From WHSP01 sp040905505 (GTDB taxonomy: Bacteria > Gemmatimonadota > Gemmatimonadetes > Longimicrobiales > Longimicrobiaceae): 64,000 bases of DNA. A model generated the notes under the pieces. That model was not told where the DNA came from, made no database searches, and saw only the letters and a list, made by a program, of their open reading frames with translations. The DNA lies in the NCBI GenBank assembly GCA_040905505.1, contig JBBDRL010000109.1, positions 4,746-68,745 on the forward strand, written 5' to 3'. Below are positions 17,550 to 24,133 of this stretch, one piece after another (position 1 is the stretch's first letter; each line of letters begins with the position of its first letter). A program made the translations under genes and the position numbers.

Positions 17550-17636
17550 CACCCAATCAGCCGTGCGTTTCGCAGCAACGGGGGATCGGTAGCGCCGCGA
17601 ATCGCCCTGGCGTGCGGCTTCGCCCGTTCCACACTG

Positions 17637-17664
17637 TTGCTCAACGACACGTGCGGCTTACAAT
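17637..17664 (+). promoter_or_regulatory. Promoter of the HmuY-like gene
   Basis: TTGCTC (17637-17642) and TACAAT (17659-17664) are spaced by 16 nt, with the start codon 45 nt downstream. Confidence 0.45.
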
Positions 17665-17708
17665 TTGTCAGCGGAAGGCGTCCGGAACCAGCTAAGGAGC
17701 GACCCGCG

Positions 17709-18344
17709 ATGGCTTCTTCTCGTACTTGGCACGGGCAGGTGGGGCTTGCGGCCGTGATTGCCGTATCGGCGCTCGCTGGAACCCTGATGGTCGGCTTCCT
17801 GATCATGGGGCTGATTCAGAGAGAACCGCCAACCTACTCCGTTACCGCGGCCGAGCCGCGGCCCGCGAACGGCCGTTTGGTCGGCCCCGACAGCGTGACC
17901 GTCGATGCGACCCACCCCGAGCAGTGGCGCTACTTCTCCTTCGCTGCCGGGACGACGGTCGATCGGCCGGGGCCGCTGGAGTGGGATATCGCCTTCCGGC
18001 GCTTTCAGGTGATGGTCAATGGGGGGCAGGGCTTCGCGGGTTCCGCCGGTGTCGTCGACCTCGGCGAGCAGCCGTTCGAATCGGTGCGGGCCGTGCCCAC
18101 CCGGGGGTATGTCGTCAATACCGTTCGTAGTGATACGCTCAACGCCGAGATCGGAGACTGGTACAGCTACTCCTACTTCACGCACCTGCTAACCCCCCGA
18201 GCGCGAACCTTTGCCGTTCGAACGGCCGACGGGCGCTTCGCCAAGCTCCAATTCGTCGGCTATTACTGCCCGGGCGCGACCCCGGGCTGCGTCACCTTCC
18301 GCTACGTGTTCCAGGGCGCCGGCGGGCCGGACCTGAGCACCTGA
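17709..18344 (+). CDS. HmuY-like protein
   Basis: 211 aa. One N-terminal membrane helix (residues 12-34) anchors a beta-rich domain. The conserved HmuY pattern is visible: WDIAFRRFQVMVNGG, a GSAGVVDLG segment, and near the end TFAVRTADGRFAKLQFVGYY. HmuY proteins of Bacteroidetes bind heme outside the cell, but many homologues bear no heme ligands, and no heme uptake genes lie nearby. ATG at 17709 has AAGGAG at about ten nucleotides. The Cys pair in YYCPGATPGCVTF could form a disulfide. Confidence 0.78.
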   Translation: MASSRTWHGQVGLAAVIAVSALAGTLMVGFLIMGLIQREPPTYSVTAAEPRPANGRLVGPDSVTVDATHPEQWRYFSFAAGTTVDRPGPLEWDIAFRRFQVMVNGGQGFAGSAGVVDLGEQPFESVRAVPTRGYVVNTVRSDTLNAEIGDWYSYSYFTHLLTPRARTFAVRTADGRFAKLQFVGYYCPGATPGCVTFRYVFQGAGGPDLST

Positions 18345-18367
18345 TCGGACCGGACTCCCCGCTCCGC

Positions 18368-19801
18368 CTAATCGGTCGCCTGATCGGCGTCATCGACGTT
18401 CACTGAAAGCTCCATCTCCTCGAGACGCCTGTACAACGTTCGCCGACTGATCCCCAGCAGCTTCGACGCCTGCCGTTTGTTGCCCTCGACCCGCCCCAGA
18501 ACGTACCGGATGTACTGTGCCTCGAGCTCGGCTGCCGTGGGCAGAGCCGTTCCGCCCAGCAACGACTCCAGCGGCCCCCAGTCACCGGCCGTCACCTTAC
18601 CATCCTTTCGGATCCGTCCCGGCAGGTCCTCGACCCGGATCGTGGACCCACTGCAGAATGCGACCGCCCGCTCGATCGCACTCTGTAGCTCCCGCACGTT
18701 GCCCGGGAACCCGTACCGCTTCAGTCGTTCGACGGCCCGAGGTGATAGTCCGCCGATTTCGCGATCCATCTGACCGGCGTAGAGCTTGAGGAATCGTGCG
18801 GTGAGGAGCTCGAGATCGTCCACCCTCTCCCGCAGCGGGGGAACGCGGAGCAGGAAGGTTTCGAGCCGGAAATAGAGGTCCTCACGGAAGCTGCCGTCCT
18901 CCACCGCTCGCTCCATGTTCCGATTGGTCGCCGTCACGATCCGGACGTCGACGCGCCGCTCGCGATTGGCACCGACCGGCCGCACCATCCCGTCCTGAAG
19001 GACCCGCAGCAGCTTCGCCTGCAGTGCGGCCGGCATCTCACCGATTTCATCCAGGAAGATGGTTCCGCCGTCTGCCTCTTCGAACAGCCCCTTCCGCGCA
19101 CGCGTCGCTCCCGTGAAGGCGCCGCTCTCGTGGCCGAAGATCTCGCTCTCCAGGAGCTCGCCGGGAATCCCCGCCGCATTCACCGCGACGAACGGCCGCC
19201 TGCTCCGGGCGCTCTCGCGGTGGATCGCCCGCGCCACCATCTCCTTGCCGACTCCGCTCTCCCCGACGATCAGCGCCGGTCCCTTCGCCCGGGCGACGCT
19301 ACGGACCTGGTCGAACAGCGCCCGCATCGGCTTGCTCCTGCCGATCATACCGTGGAACGAGTCCGAGCCTAGAAGCTCGTGGTACTGCTGAACCTCGAGC
19401 CGCAGGCGTCGGTTCTCGAGCAACCGGCCGACGCGCATCATCAGATGATCCAGATCCAGCGGCTTCACCAGGAAATCGTCGGCCCCCAGCTTCAGGCATT
19501 CCACCGCCTGGTTCACGGTGCCGAACGCGGTCACGACCAGGAATGCCGGCCGTGGACGCAGTGACTGCGAAAATGCCAGCAGGGCCTTGCCGTTCGCGCC
19601 GGGAAGTCGCAGATCCGAGATGATGAGGTCCGGTACGAGCCGACTCAGTAGGCGCTCAGCCTCTTCGGCCGAGTTCGCCGTTTCCACCGTATAGCCTGCT
19701 TCGGCGACTTCATCTTGCAGCAACGCGCAGAGCGACTCGTCGTCTTCGACGATCAGAACCGTCTCACCGCTGCGCCCGGCCTCGTTGTGAGGGTCAGCCA
19801 T
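18368..19801 (-). CDS. Sigma-54-dependent response regulator, NtrC type
   Basis: 477 aa from ATG 19801. Receiver domain (about 5-120) with Asp in LIISDLRLP and Lys in LVKPLDL; AAA+ domain with Walker A GESGVGKE and the sigma-54 contact loop GAFTGA, plus Walker B GGTIFLDEIGEM; and a Fis-type helix-turn-helix (KRQASKLLGISRRTLYRRL) at the end. It should activate sigma-54 promoters when phosphorylated. The start overlaps the kinase gene's stop by eight nucleotides (ATGGCTGA), a sign of translational coupling. Its targets are unknown; the DUF4168 gene beyond the kinase is a candidate, but I found no -24/-12 element there. Confidence 0.92.
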   Translation of the reverse strand: MADPHNEAGRSGETVLIVEDDESLCALLQDEVAEAGYTVETANSAEEAERLLSRLVPDLIISDLRLPGANGKALLAFSQSLRPRPAFLVVTAFGTVNQAVECLKLGADDFLVKPLDLDHLMMRVGRLLENRRLRLEVQQYHELLGSDSFHGMIGRSKPMRALFDQVRSVARAKGPALIVGESGVGKEMVARAIHRESARSRRPFVAVNAAGIPGELLESEIFGHESGAFTGATRARKGLFEEADGGTIFLDEIGEMPAALQAKLLRVLQDGMVRPVGANRERRVDVRIVTATNRNMERAVEDGSFREDLYFRLETFLLRVPPLRERVDDLELLTARFLKLYAGQMDREIGGLSPRAVERLKRYGFPGNVRELQSAIERAVAFCSGSTIRVEDLPGRIRKDGKVTAGDWGPLESLLGGTALPTAAELEAQYIRYVLGRVEGNKRQASKLLGISRRTLYRRLEEMELSVNVDDADQATD

Positions 19802-21311
19802 CTTCACTGACGGCCCTGGAATTCCCATTCCCATCGGGTGCTGGCAGAACGACGCGAAAACGGGCGCCGCCGAGCGGGCTCTCGTCCAGAACGATCCGGC
19901 CGCCGTGCTGCTCGATCAGCCCGTGCGCGACCGCGAGCCCCAGCCCCGTCCCCTCACCGACCTTCTTGGTGGTGAAGAAAGGTTCGAAAATCCGCGATCG
20001 TGATTGAGGAGGGATTCCGGGGCCGTCATCCTCCACCAGGAAGAACGGCTCGCCCATCTCCGTTCCCCAGCCCAGGCGAATCTCTCCGTCCGGTGCGGCC
20101 TGGGCCGAGTTGCGAAGCAGATTCGTCAGGACCTGCTCGATCTGCCAGGGATCGACTTCCAGAGCGGGCCCCGGTGGGCTGCCGATCATCTGGATCCGTG
20201 CCTCCTCTCCCTGCATCTCCTCCCGCATCGAAGCGACGGCCGCGCGACCAAGCTGCTCCGCCGAAACAAGTCGCCGCTGAAGCCGCGTCTGCCGGCCAAA
20301 ATCCAGGAGCTGACGGACGATGCTTTCCATCCTCCGCACCTGCCCCCGGATCTCGGTGAGCGTATCGTGGATGGGAGGTGAAAGATCCGGCAGCCGGACC
20401 GCCCGCTGCGCCTTTCCCGCAACCACGCTCAGGGGCGCTCCCAGCTCGTGCGCGACACCCGCCGAGAGCTGTCCCACCGCCGCGAGCTTCTCCGACAGAG
20501 CGAGGCGTTCCTCGAGAGTACGCTGGTGCTCCCGCTGGTCTTCCAGTGCCGCCTCTGTCTCGTCAATGCTGTCGAGCATCGAGTTCAGCGTCTCCGCCAG
20601 CGCGGCCAAATCCGCCGGGCCCTCTACCTCAGCTCGATGCGTCCGATCCCCGCCGCGTACGTGATCCATGCTGCCCGATAGCCGCGACATCGGCCGCCCG
20701 ATCGCCGCATGGTGCGCGTACAACACCAGCCCGACCACCAGCCCGAGCGCCAGCAACAGTCCTCCCCCAGCCCCTGCCTGGAGCGTCCTTACCTCTGCCT
20801 CGATATCGCTCCGCCTCCGCGTTACCTCCAGCAGCCCGATGATCTGCCCGCCAGCGTCCGTCAAGGGAACGAAGTACGAATACACACGACGACCGGCCAC
20901 TTCCCCGTACTCCCCGCGGCGTGAACCCTCCGCCGCAATCTCGCTTAAACGCCCACGGTTCTGCTCCACTTCCTCCGCCCCGGAAGCCGCGATCCGACTC
21001 CCGGCCGCATCGTAGACCGACGTCCCGTAAACCCGGTTCGTCCGGAACACCGACGCGACGATCTGGTCGATGCTCCCCTGTCTGTCACGCTCGAGTGCAT
21101 GCTCCAGCGGCAGCCGAACCGCCCGCGCAACCAGCTCCACCTCCTTCTCGAGCCGACTCTGCGCCCAGTCCTCGAACAACTTCAAGCCCGAGTAGCCCAG
21201 CAGCCCCAGGAGCACCACCAGCGGCCCCAGCACGGCCAGAAGTAGGGTGCTCCGAACGCTGTAGCGGCCGGCCTTACTCGCCGGCGACGACCGTGATCTA
21301 AATGGATACAT
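19794..21311 (-). CDS. Membrane sensor histidine kinase, NtrB type
   Basis: 505 aa. Two membrane helices (about 20-45 and 185-210) flank a periplasmic sensor region of about 140 residues. A HAMP-like linker (GRPMSRLSGSMDHVRGGD) follows, then a coiled coil, HisKA with His in AGVAHELGAPLSV and HATPase_c with DDGPGIPP and GTGLGLAV. It forms an operon with the NtrC-type regulator. The start lies eight nucleotides after a putative -10 box, so it may be leaderless. Confidence 0.9.
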   Translation of the reverse strand: MYPFRSRSSPASKAGRYSVRSTLLLAVLGPLVVLLGLLGYSGLKLFEDWAQSRLEKEVELVARAVRLPLEHALERDRQGSIDQIVASVFRTNRVYGTSVYDAAGSRIAASGAEEVEQNRGRLSEIAAEGSRRGEYGEVAGRRVYSYFVPLTDAGGQIIGLLEVTRRRSDIEAEVRTLQAGAGGGLLLALGLVVGLVLYAHHAAIGRPMSRLSGSMDHVRGGDRTHRAEVEGPADLAALAETLNSMLDSIDETEAALEDQREHQRTLEERLALSEKLAAVGQLSAGVAHELGAPLSVVAGKAQRAVRLPDLSPPIHDTLTEIRGQVRRMESIVRQLLDFGRQTRLQRRLVSAEQLGRAAVASMREEMQGEEARIQMIGSPPGPALEVDPWQIEQVLTNLLRNSAQAAPDGEIRLGWGTEMGEPFFLVEDDGPGIPPQSRSRIFEPFFTTKKVGEGTGLGLAVAHGLIEQHGGRIVLDESPLGGARFRVVLPAPDGNGNSRAVSEDG

Positions 21312-21319
21312 GTGTCACA

Positions 21320-21347
21320 ATGTTACAAGATCCGGGCTTTTGTGCAA
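21320..21347 (-). promoter_or_regulatory. Promoter of the NtrB/NtrC operon
   Basis: On the minus strand TTGCAC (21347-21342) and TAACAT (21325-21320) are spaced by 16 nt. The kinase start codon is at 21311, eight nucleotides after the -10. A direct repeat TGTCACA-A-TGTTACA (21313-21327 on the plus strand) overlaps the -10 and could be a regulator site. Confidence 0.45.
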
Positions 21348-21463
21348 CCCCTCACAGCGGCCTTTGGGGCGTGCTCGTATTGAGGGGGTTCCCTCGACAA
21401 CCCGCGTGAACACTGTGATATGTCAGCACATCGATACGCCTGGAAAAGGGATTGGCGAATGTG

Positions 21464-21513
21464 GAACGCCCCGTGCCTCGAAGGGGCCACCACGCACGGG
21501 GCGTTCACATTTT
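21464..21513 (+). terminator. Strong hairpin with short T-run upstream of the DUF4168 gene
   Basis: A perfect 13-bp stem (GAACGCCCCGTGC at 21464-21476 and GCACGGGGCGTTC at 21494-21506) is followed by ACATTTTC. This looks like an intrinsic terminator on the plus strand, though the T-run is short. No plus-strand gene lies upstream within 150 nt, so it may end a small RNA or act as a leader attenuator for the gene at 21635. A second hairpin, GGCAGGG/CCCTGCC, lies at 21577-21595. The rest of the 323-nt gap shows nothing else. Confidence 0.55.
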
Positions 21514-21634
21514 CGCCTCGGCCTGCCATCCGGGGTGTTCCGCTGCGAAGGAACCGGCCCACGGAGTGGCGCGCGAGGCAGGGAGTCGCCCTGCCGGCGA
21601 TCGAGTTACCCGTCATTTCAACGAGGAGCTGTAG

Positions 21635-22036
21635 ATGCACACTCGAATCACTCGAATTCTCGTCCTTTCGGCCGTTGTTACGCTGTTGACCTTTGCAGGG
21701 GCGCCGGAGGCGATTGCGCAGGAGGCCGCACCACCGCCGACATCCGGATCGGTGGAATTGACGAACACAGAGCTGGAAGATTTCGCAGAGGCGTACGTCG
21801 AGGTACAGGAGATCGGGATGGCGCATCAGGAGGCACTCGCCGCCGCGGCCTCGGCAGAGGAAGCGCAGGCGCTCCAGGCGCAGGCTTCCGAAGAAATGGC
21901 GGCGGCCGTTCAGTCACACGGTGTGACGCCCGAGGAGTATACGGAAGTGGTGAACGCGCTGAATCAGGACGAGGAGCTGCTGCTGCGCTTCTCCATCATC
22001 CTAGAGGAACTGGGGTATTCAGAGGACGGGAGATAG
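21635..22036 (+). CDS. Secreted DUF4168 domain protein
   Basis: 133 aa with a signal peptide ending near AIAQE (residue 29). The mature part is helical and acidic with the DUF4168 pattern: LTNTELEDFAEAYVEVQEI, a Glu/Ala/Gln-rich central helix, and GVTPEEYTEVVNALNQDEEL. The family is widespread and of unknown function, often linked to envelope stress. GAGGAG lies eight nucleotides before the ATG. It is divergent from the NtrB/NtrC operon. Confidence 0.8.
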   Translation: MHTRITRILVLSAVVTLLTFAGAPEAIAQEAAPPPTSGSVELTNTELEDFAEAYVEVQEIGMAHQEALAAAASAEEAQALQAQASEEMAAAVQSHGVTPEEYTEVVNALNQDEELLLRFSIILEELGYSEDGR

Positions 22037-22095
22037 AGACCGCGCCATGCGGAGCATTTCGGCAGCCGTAATGTGATGAAGCCGGAATGTGTGTG

Positions 22096-22128
22096 CGGCC
22101 GGAGGGGAGCGGATTCCCCCTCCGGCCG
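22096..22128. terminator. Bidirectional-type hairpin between convergent genes
   Basis: A perfect 12-bp stem, CGGCCGGAGGGG (22096-22107) with CCCCTCCGGCCG (22117-22128), sits between the convergent DUF4168 and lmo0937-type genes. There is no good T-run on either side, so its terminator role is inferred from location and stem strength. Confidence 0.5.
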
Positions 22129-22182
22129 TCGGCGTTGTTGCCATCATTGGCTTGCGAACACCTCGGCGTCGTGACTGTGTCG

Positions 22183-22341
22183 TTAGACCTGTGCCCTGAT
22201 CTTCTGCACGACCCAGATCGCAAAGAGAATGAGCGCCCCGATCCACAGAAGGTGGAGCGCCGCTCCGAGAACCCACCCCACCACCTCCGCCACCGCCCAC
22301 AAAGCGATCAGCAGGATCGCCACTATGATTAGCCAGTTCAT
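22183..22341 (-). CDS. Tiny membrane protein, lmo0937/DUF5670-like
   Basis: 52 aa beginning MNWLIIVAILLIALW and ending VVQKIRAQV. Two short hydrophobic helices with an intervening Gly-Trp-Val-Leu-Gly turn and a basic C-terminus match the lmo0937 family of small membrane proteins. GGAGG stands seven nucleotides before the ATG, supporting real translation. It is convergent with the DUF4168 gene; both belong to families often seen in stress regulons. The function is unknown. Confidence 0.78.
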   Translation of the reverse strand: MNWLIIVAILLIALWAVAEVVGWVLGAALHLLWIGALILFAIWVVQKIRAQV

Positions 22342-22538
22342 TCGCTACCTCCAGTTGAAGTTCAGAGGCGGATTTCAAGCACGAAGCGTTCCCGCCGGTA
22401 ACCGAGCACCGGCCTCCGCCATTCCGCGCTACCGAACGCCAGTGAGATCCGTCGCCCTTGACCGTTCGGCCATCCCGGGTGAAAGATGATGCGTCAACCC
22501 TGCCCAGCACTCCTCTTCTTCATCGGGGGTCGTCTTCC

Positions 22539-23600
22539 ATGATGCCATCACCTCGCACCGCCGTCTCGGTCGGGCTTCTGATCGCCTTCGCCACCGCCGT
22601 GGAAGCGCAGCAGCCTCAGCAGTGGCCAGCCGAGCCCTACCGCGCCACGGGAGACTCGTGGGGTACGCTTCCCAATGGCATGGAGTGGGGTGCCACCAGC
22701 ACGATCGACGTCGCGCCCGACGGGCAAACGATCTGGGTCGCCGAAAGATGCGGCGCGAACGACTGCCGCGGCGTCTCCGATCGCCCCACCATCTTCCACA
22801 TGGACTTCGACGGAAACGTTCTCCATGCTTTCGGCGAGGGACTCGTCAACTGGCCCCACGGCTTCGATGTGGACCACGAGGGCAACGTCTGGGTGACCGA
22901 CGGACGAGACGACCGCGCCCTTTCCGCCGCCGAGGGCACGGCTACGACCGCCGCCACCGTGACCGGCCACCAGGTCCTCAAGTTCAGCCCGACCGGCGAG
23001 CTCCTCCTGACACTCGGCGATCCGGGGGGCGGCACCCGCCCCTCCAGCTACTTCTGGCAGCCCAATGACGTCCAGGTCGCTCCAAACGGTGACATCTTCG
23101 TCGCCGAAGGCCATTCCTCCGCGGACGGATCTACCGCGCGCGTCCTGAAGTTCGACGGCGAAGGCGAGTTCATCACCGCTTGGGGCGAGCTCGGCACCGC
23201 CGACGGCCAGTTCGACCAGCCGCACGCGCTCGAAATGGATTCGCAGGGCCGCCTCTTCGTCGCCGACCGCGGGAACAGCCGCATCCAGATCTTCACCCAG
23301 GACGGCGAACACCTCGCCACCTGGACGCAGTTCGGTCGTCCGAGCGGCCTTTTCATCGACGAGAACGACATCCTCTACGCGACCGACTCCGAGTCCAATA
23401 CCCGCCGCAATCCGGGCTGGCGACGCGGGGTCTACATCGGCAGCGTTCGCGACGGTTGGGTCAGCGAATTCATCTCCGACCCCGAGCCTGATCCGGATGA
23501 CTCCGGCACCAGCGGCGGAGAAGGTGTCGCCGTCGACGCGACCGGCGCCGTCTACACCGCCGAGGTCGGACCGCGCCGCGTGAGGAAGTTCGTCAGGTAG
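22539..23600 (+). CDS. Secreted NHL-repeat (six-bladed propeller) protein
   Basis: 353 aa with a signal peptide ending at VEAQQ. At least five NHL-type blades are visible, each with a Gly-x-x-Val/Leu-Asp pattern followed by an x-Val-Ala-Asp/Glu strand: STIDVAPDGQTIWVAERCG, HGFDVDHEGNVWVTDGRDD, NDVQVAPNGDIFVAEGHSS, HALEMDSQGRLFVADRGNS and SGLFIDENDILYATDSES. The fold resembles peptidylglycine lyase-like and SMP-30-like proteins, but no catalytic residues can be assigned. Two Cys residues in the first blade (RCGANDC) could form a disulfide. ATG at 22539 or 22542. A decayed fragment of a close relative lies at 9683. Confidence 0.85.
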   Translation: MMPSPRTAVSVGLLIAFATAVEAQQPQQWPAEPYRATGDSWGTLPNGMEWGATSTIDVAPDGQTIWVAERCGANDCRGVSDRPTIFHMDFDGNVLHAFGEGLVNWPHGFDVDHEGNVWVTDGRDDRALSAAEGTATTAATVTGHQVLKFSPTGELLLTLGDPGGGTRPSSYFWQPNDVQVAPNGDIFVAEGHSSADGSTARVLKFDGEGEFITAWGELGTADGQFDQPHALEMDSQGRLFVADRGNSRIQIFTQDGEHLATWTQFGRPSGLFIDENDILYATDSESNTRRNPGWRRGVYIGSVRDGWVSEFISDPEPDPDDSGTSGGEGVAVDATGAVYTAEVGPRRVRKFVR

Positions 23601-23651
23601 CACGGCCGGCGCAGGCTCGGAAAGCCATTTCCCGGCCCGACGCCCCGTTCC

Positions 23652-23679
23652 TTGACAATACGCCCCGGGGGTATATATT
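23652..23679 (+). promoter_or_regulatory. Promoter of the copper resistance operon
   Basis: TTGACA (23652-23657) and TATATT (23674-23679) with a 16-nt spacer form a near-consensus sigma-70 type promoter. It lies inside the operator-like inverted repeat described separately. Confidence 0.8.
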
Positions 23680-23702
23680 GCCGATACCCCCGGGGCGTAT
23701 TG
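23656..23702. promoter_or_regulatory. CsoR-type operator, perfect 19-bp inverted repeat
   Basis: The left arm CAATACGCCCCGGGGGTAT (23656-23674) and right arm at 23684-23702 are exact reverse complements, separated by nine nucleotides. Each arm is itself a near-palindrome of the form ATAC-G/C-rich-GTAT, as in known CsoR operators (A/T ends, C-run and G-run centre). The left half covers the spacer between -35 and -10; the right half covers the transcription start. Binding by CsoR, encoded at 26641, would block the promoter. Confidence 0.8.
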
Positions 23703-23751
23703 TTTCGTTCGGGTCTCGACGGGGGTTCACGCCTTGCCTGTGGGAGGGGGT

Positions 23752-24129
23752 ATGACACCGACGGAGATGCTGGTAATACTGGTGGCGATCGCGGCGATCG
23801 TTTGGGTGAACTGGTACTTCTTCGTGGCCGGTGGAGCGGAAGCCGCGGCTTCTTTTTCGAGTGGGGTTCAGGAGGTCACGATAAGGGTGCAGGGTGGCTA
23901 CGAACCTTCGCGCGTGCTGGTGCGGCGAGGCAAGCCGGTGCGGCTGATCTTCGATCGTCAGGAGACGTCTGGGTGTTCCGAGGAGGTTGTTATTCCGGAC
24001 TTCGGCGTCCGGCGATTCCTTGCCCCGTACGAGCGGACGGCGATCGAGGTCACTCCCGAAGAGGCGGGCACGTATGAGTTCACCTGCGGCATGAGCATGT
24101 TGCGAGGCCGTCTAGTGGTGGAGGAATAG
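23752..24129 (+). CDS. Membrane-anchored cupredoxin-domain protein
   Basis: 125 aa from ATG 23752 with GGAGGGGG just upstream. One N-terminal membrane helix (about 6-24) carries a small cupredoxin domain. Possible copper ligands are Cys in SGCSEEVVIPDFG and Cys/Met in FTCGMSMLRG, a pattern of the cupredoxin_1 group found beside copper ATPases. It probably receives or hands over Cu(I) at the outer face of the membrane for CopA. First gene of the copper operon; CopA follows after four nucleotides. Confidence 0.85.
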   Translation: MTPTEMLVILVAIAAIVWVNWYFFVAGGAEAAASFSSGVQEVTIRVQGGYEPSRVLVRRGKPVRLIFDRQETSGCSEEVVIPDFGVRRFLAPYERTAIEVTPEEAGTYEFTCGMSMLRGRLVVEE

Positions 24130-24133
24130 AGAG

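Noticed and set aside
21430..21634. Sigma-54 promoter for the DUF4168 gene
   Set aside because: A TGGAAAAGGGATTGG string resembles -24/-12, but the essential GC of the -12 element is missing.
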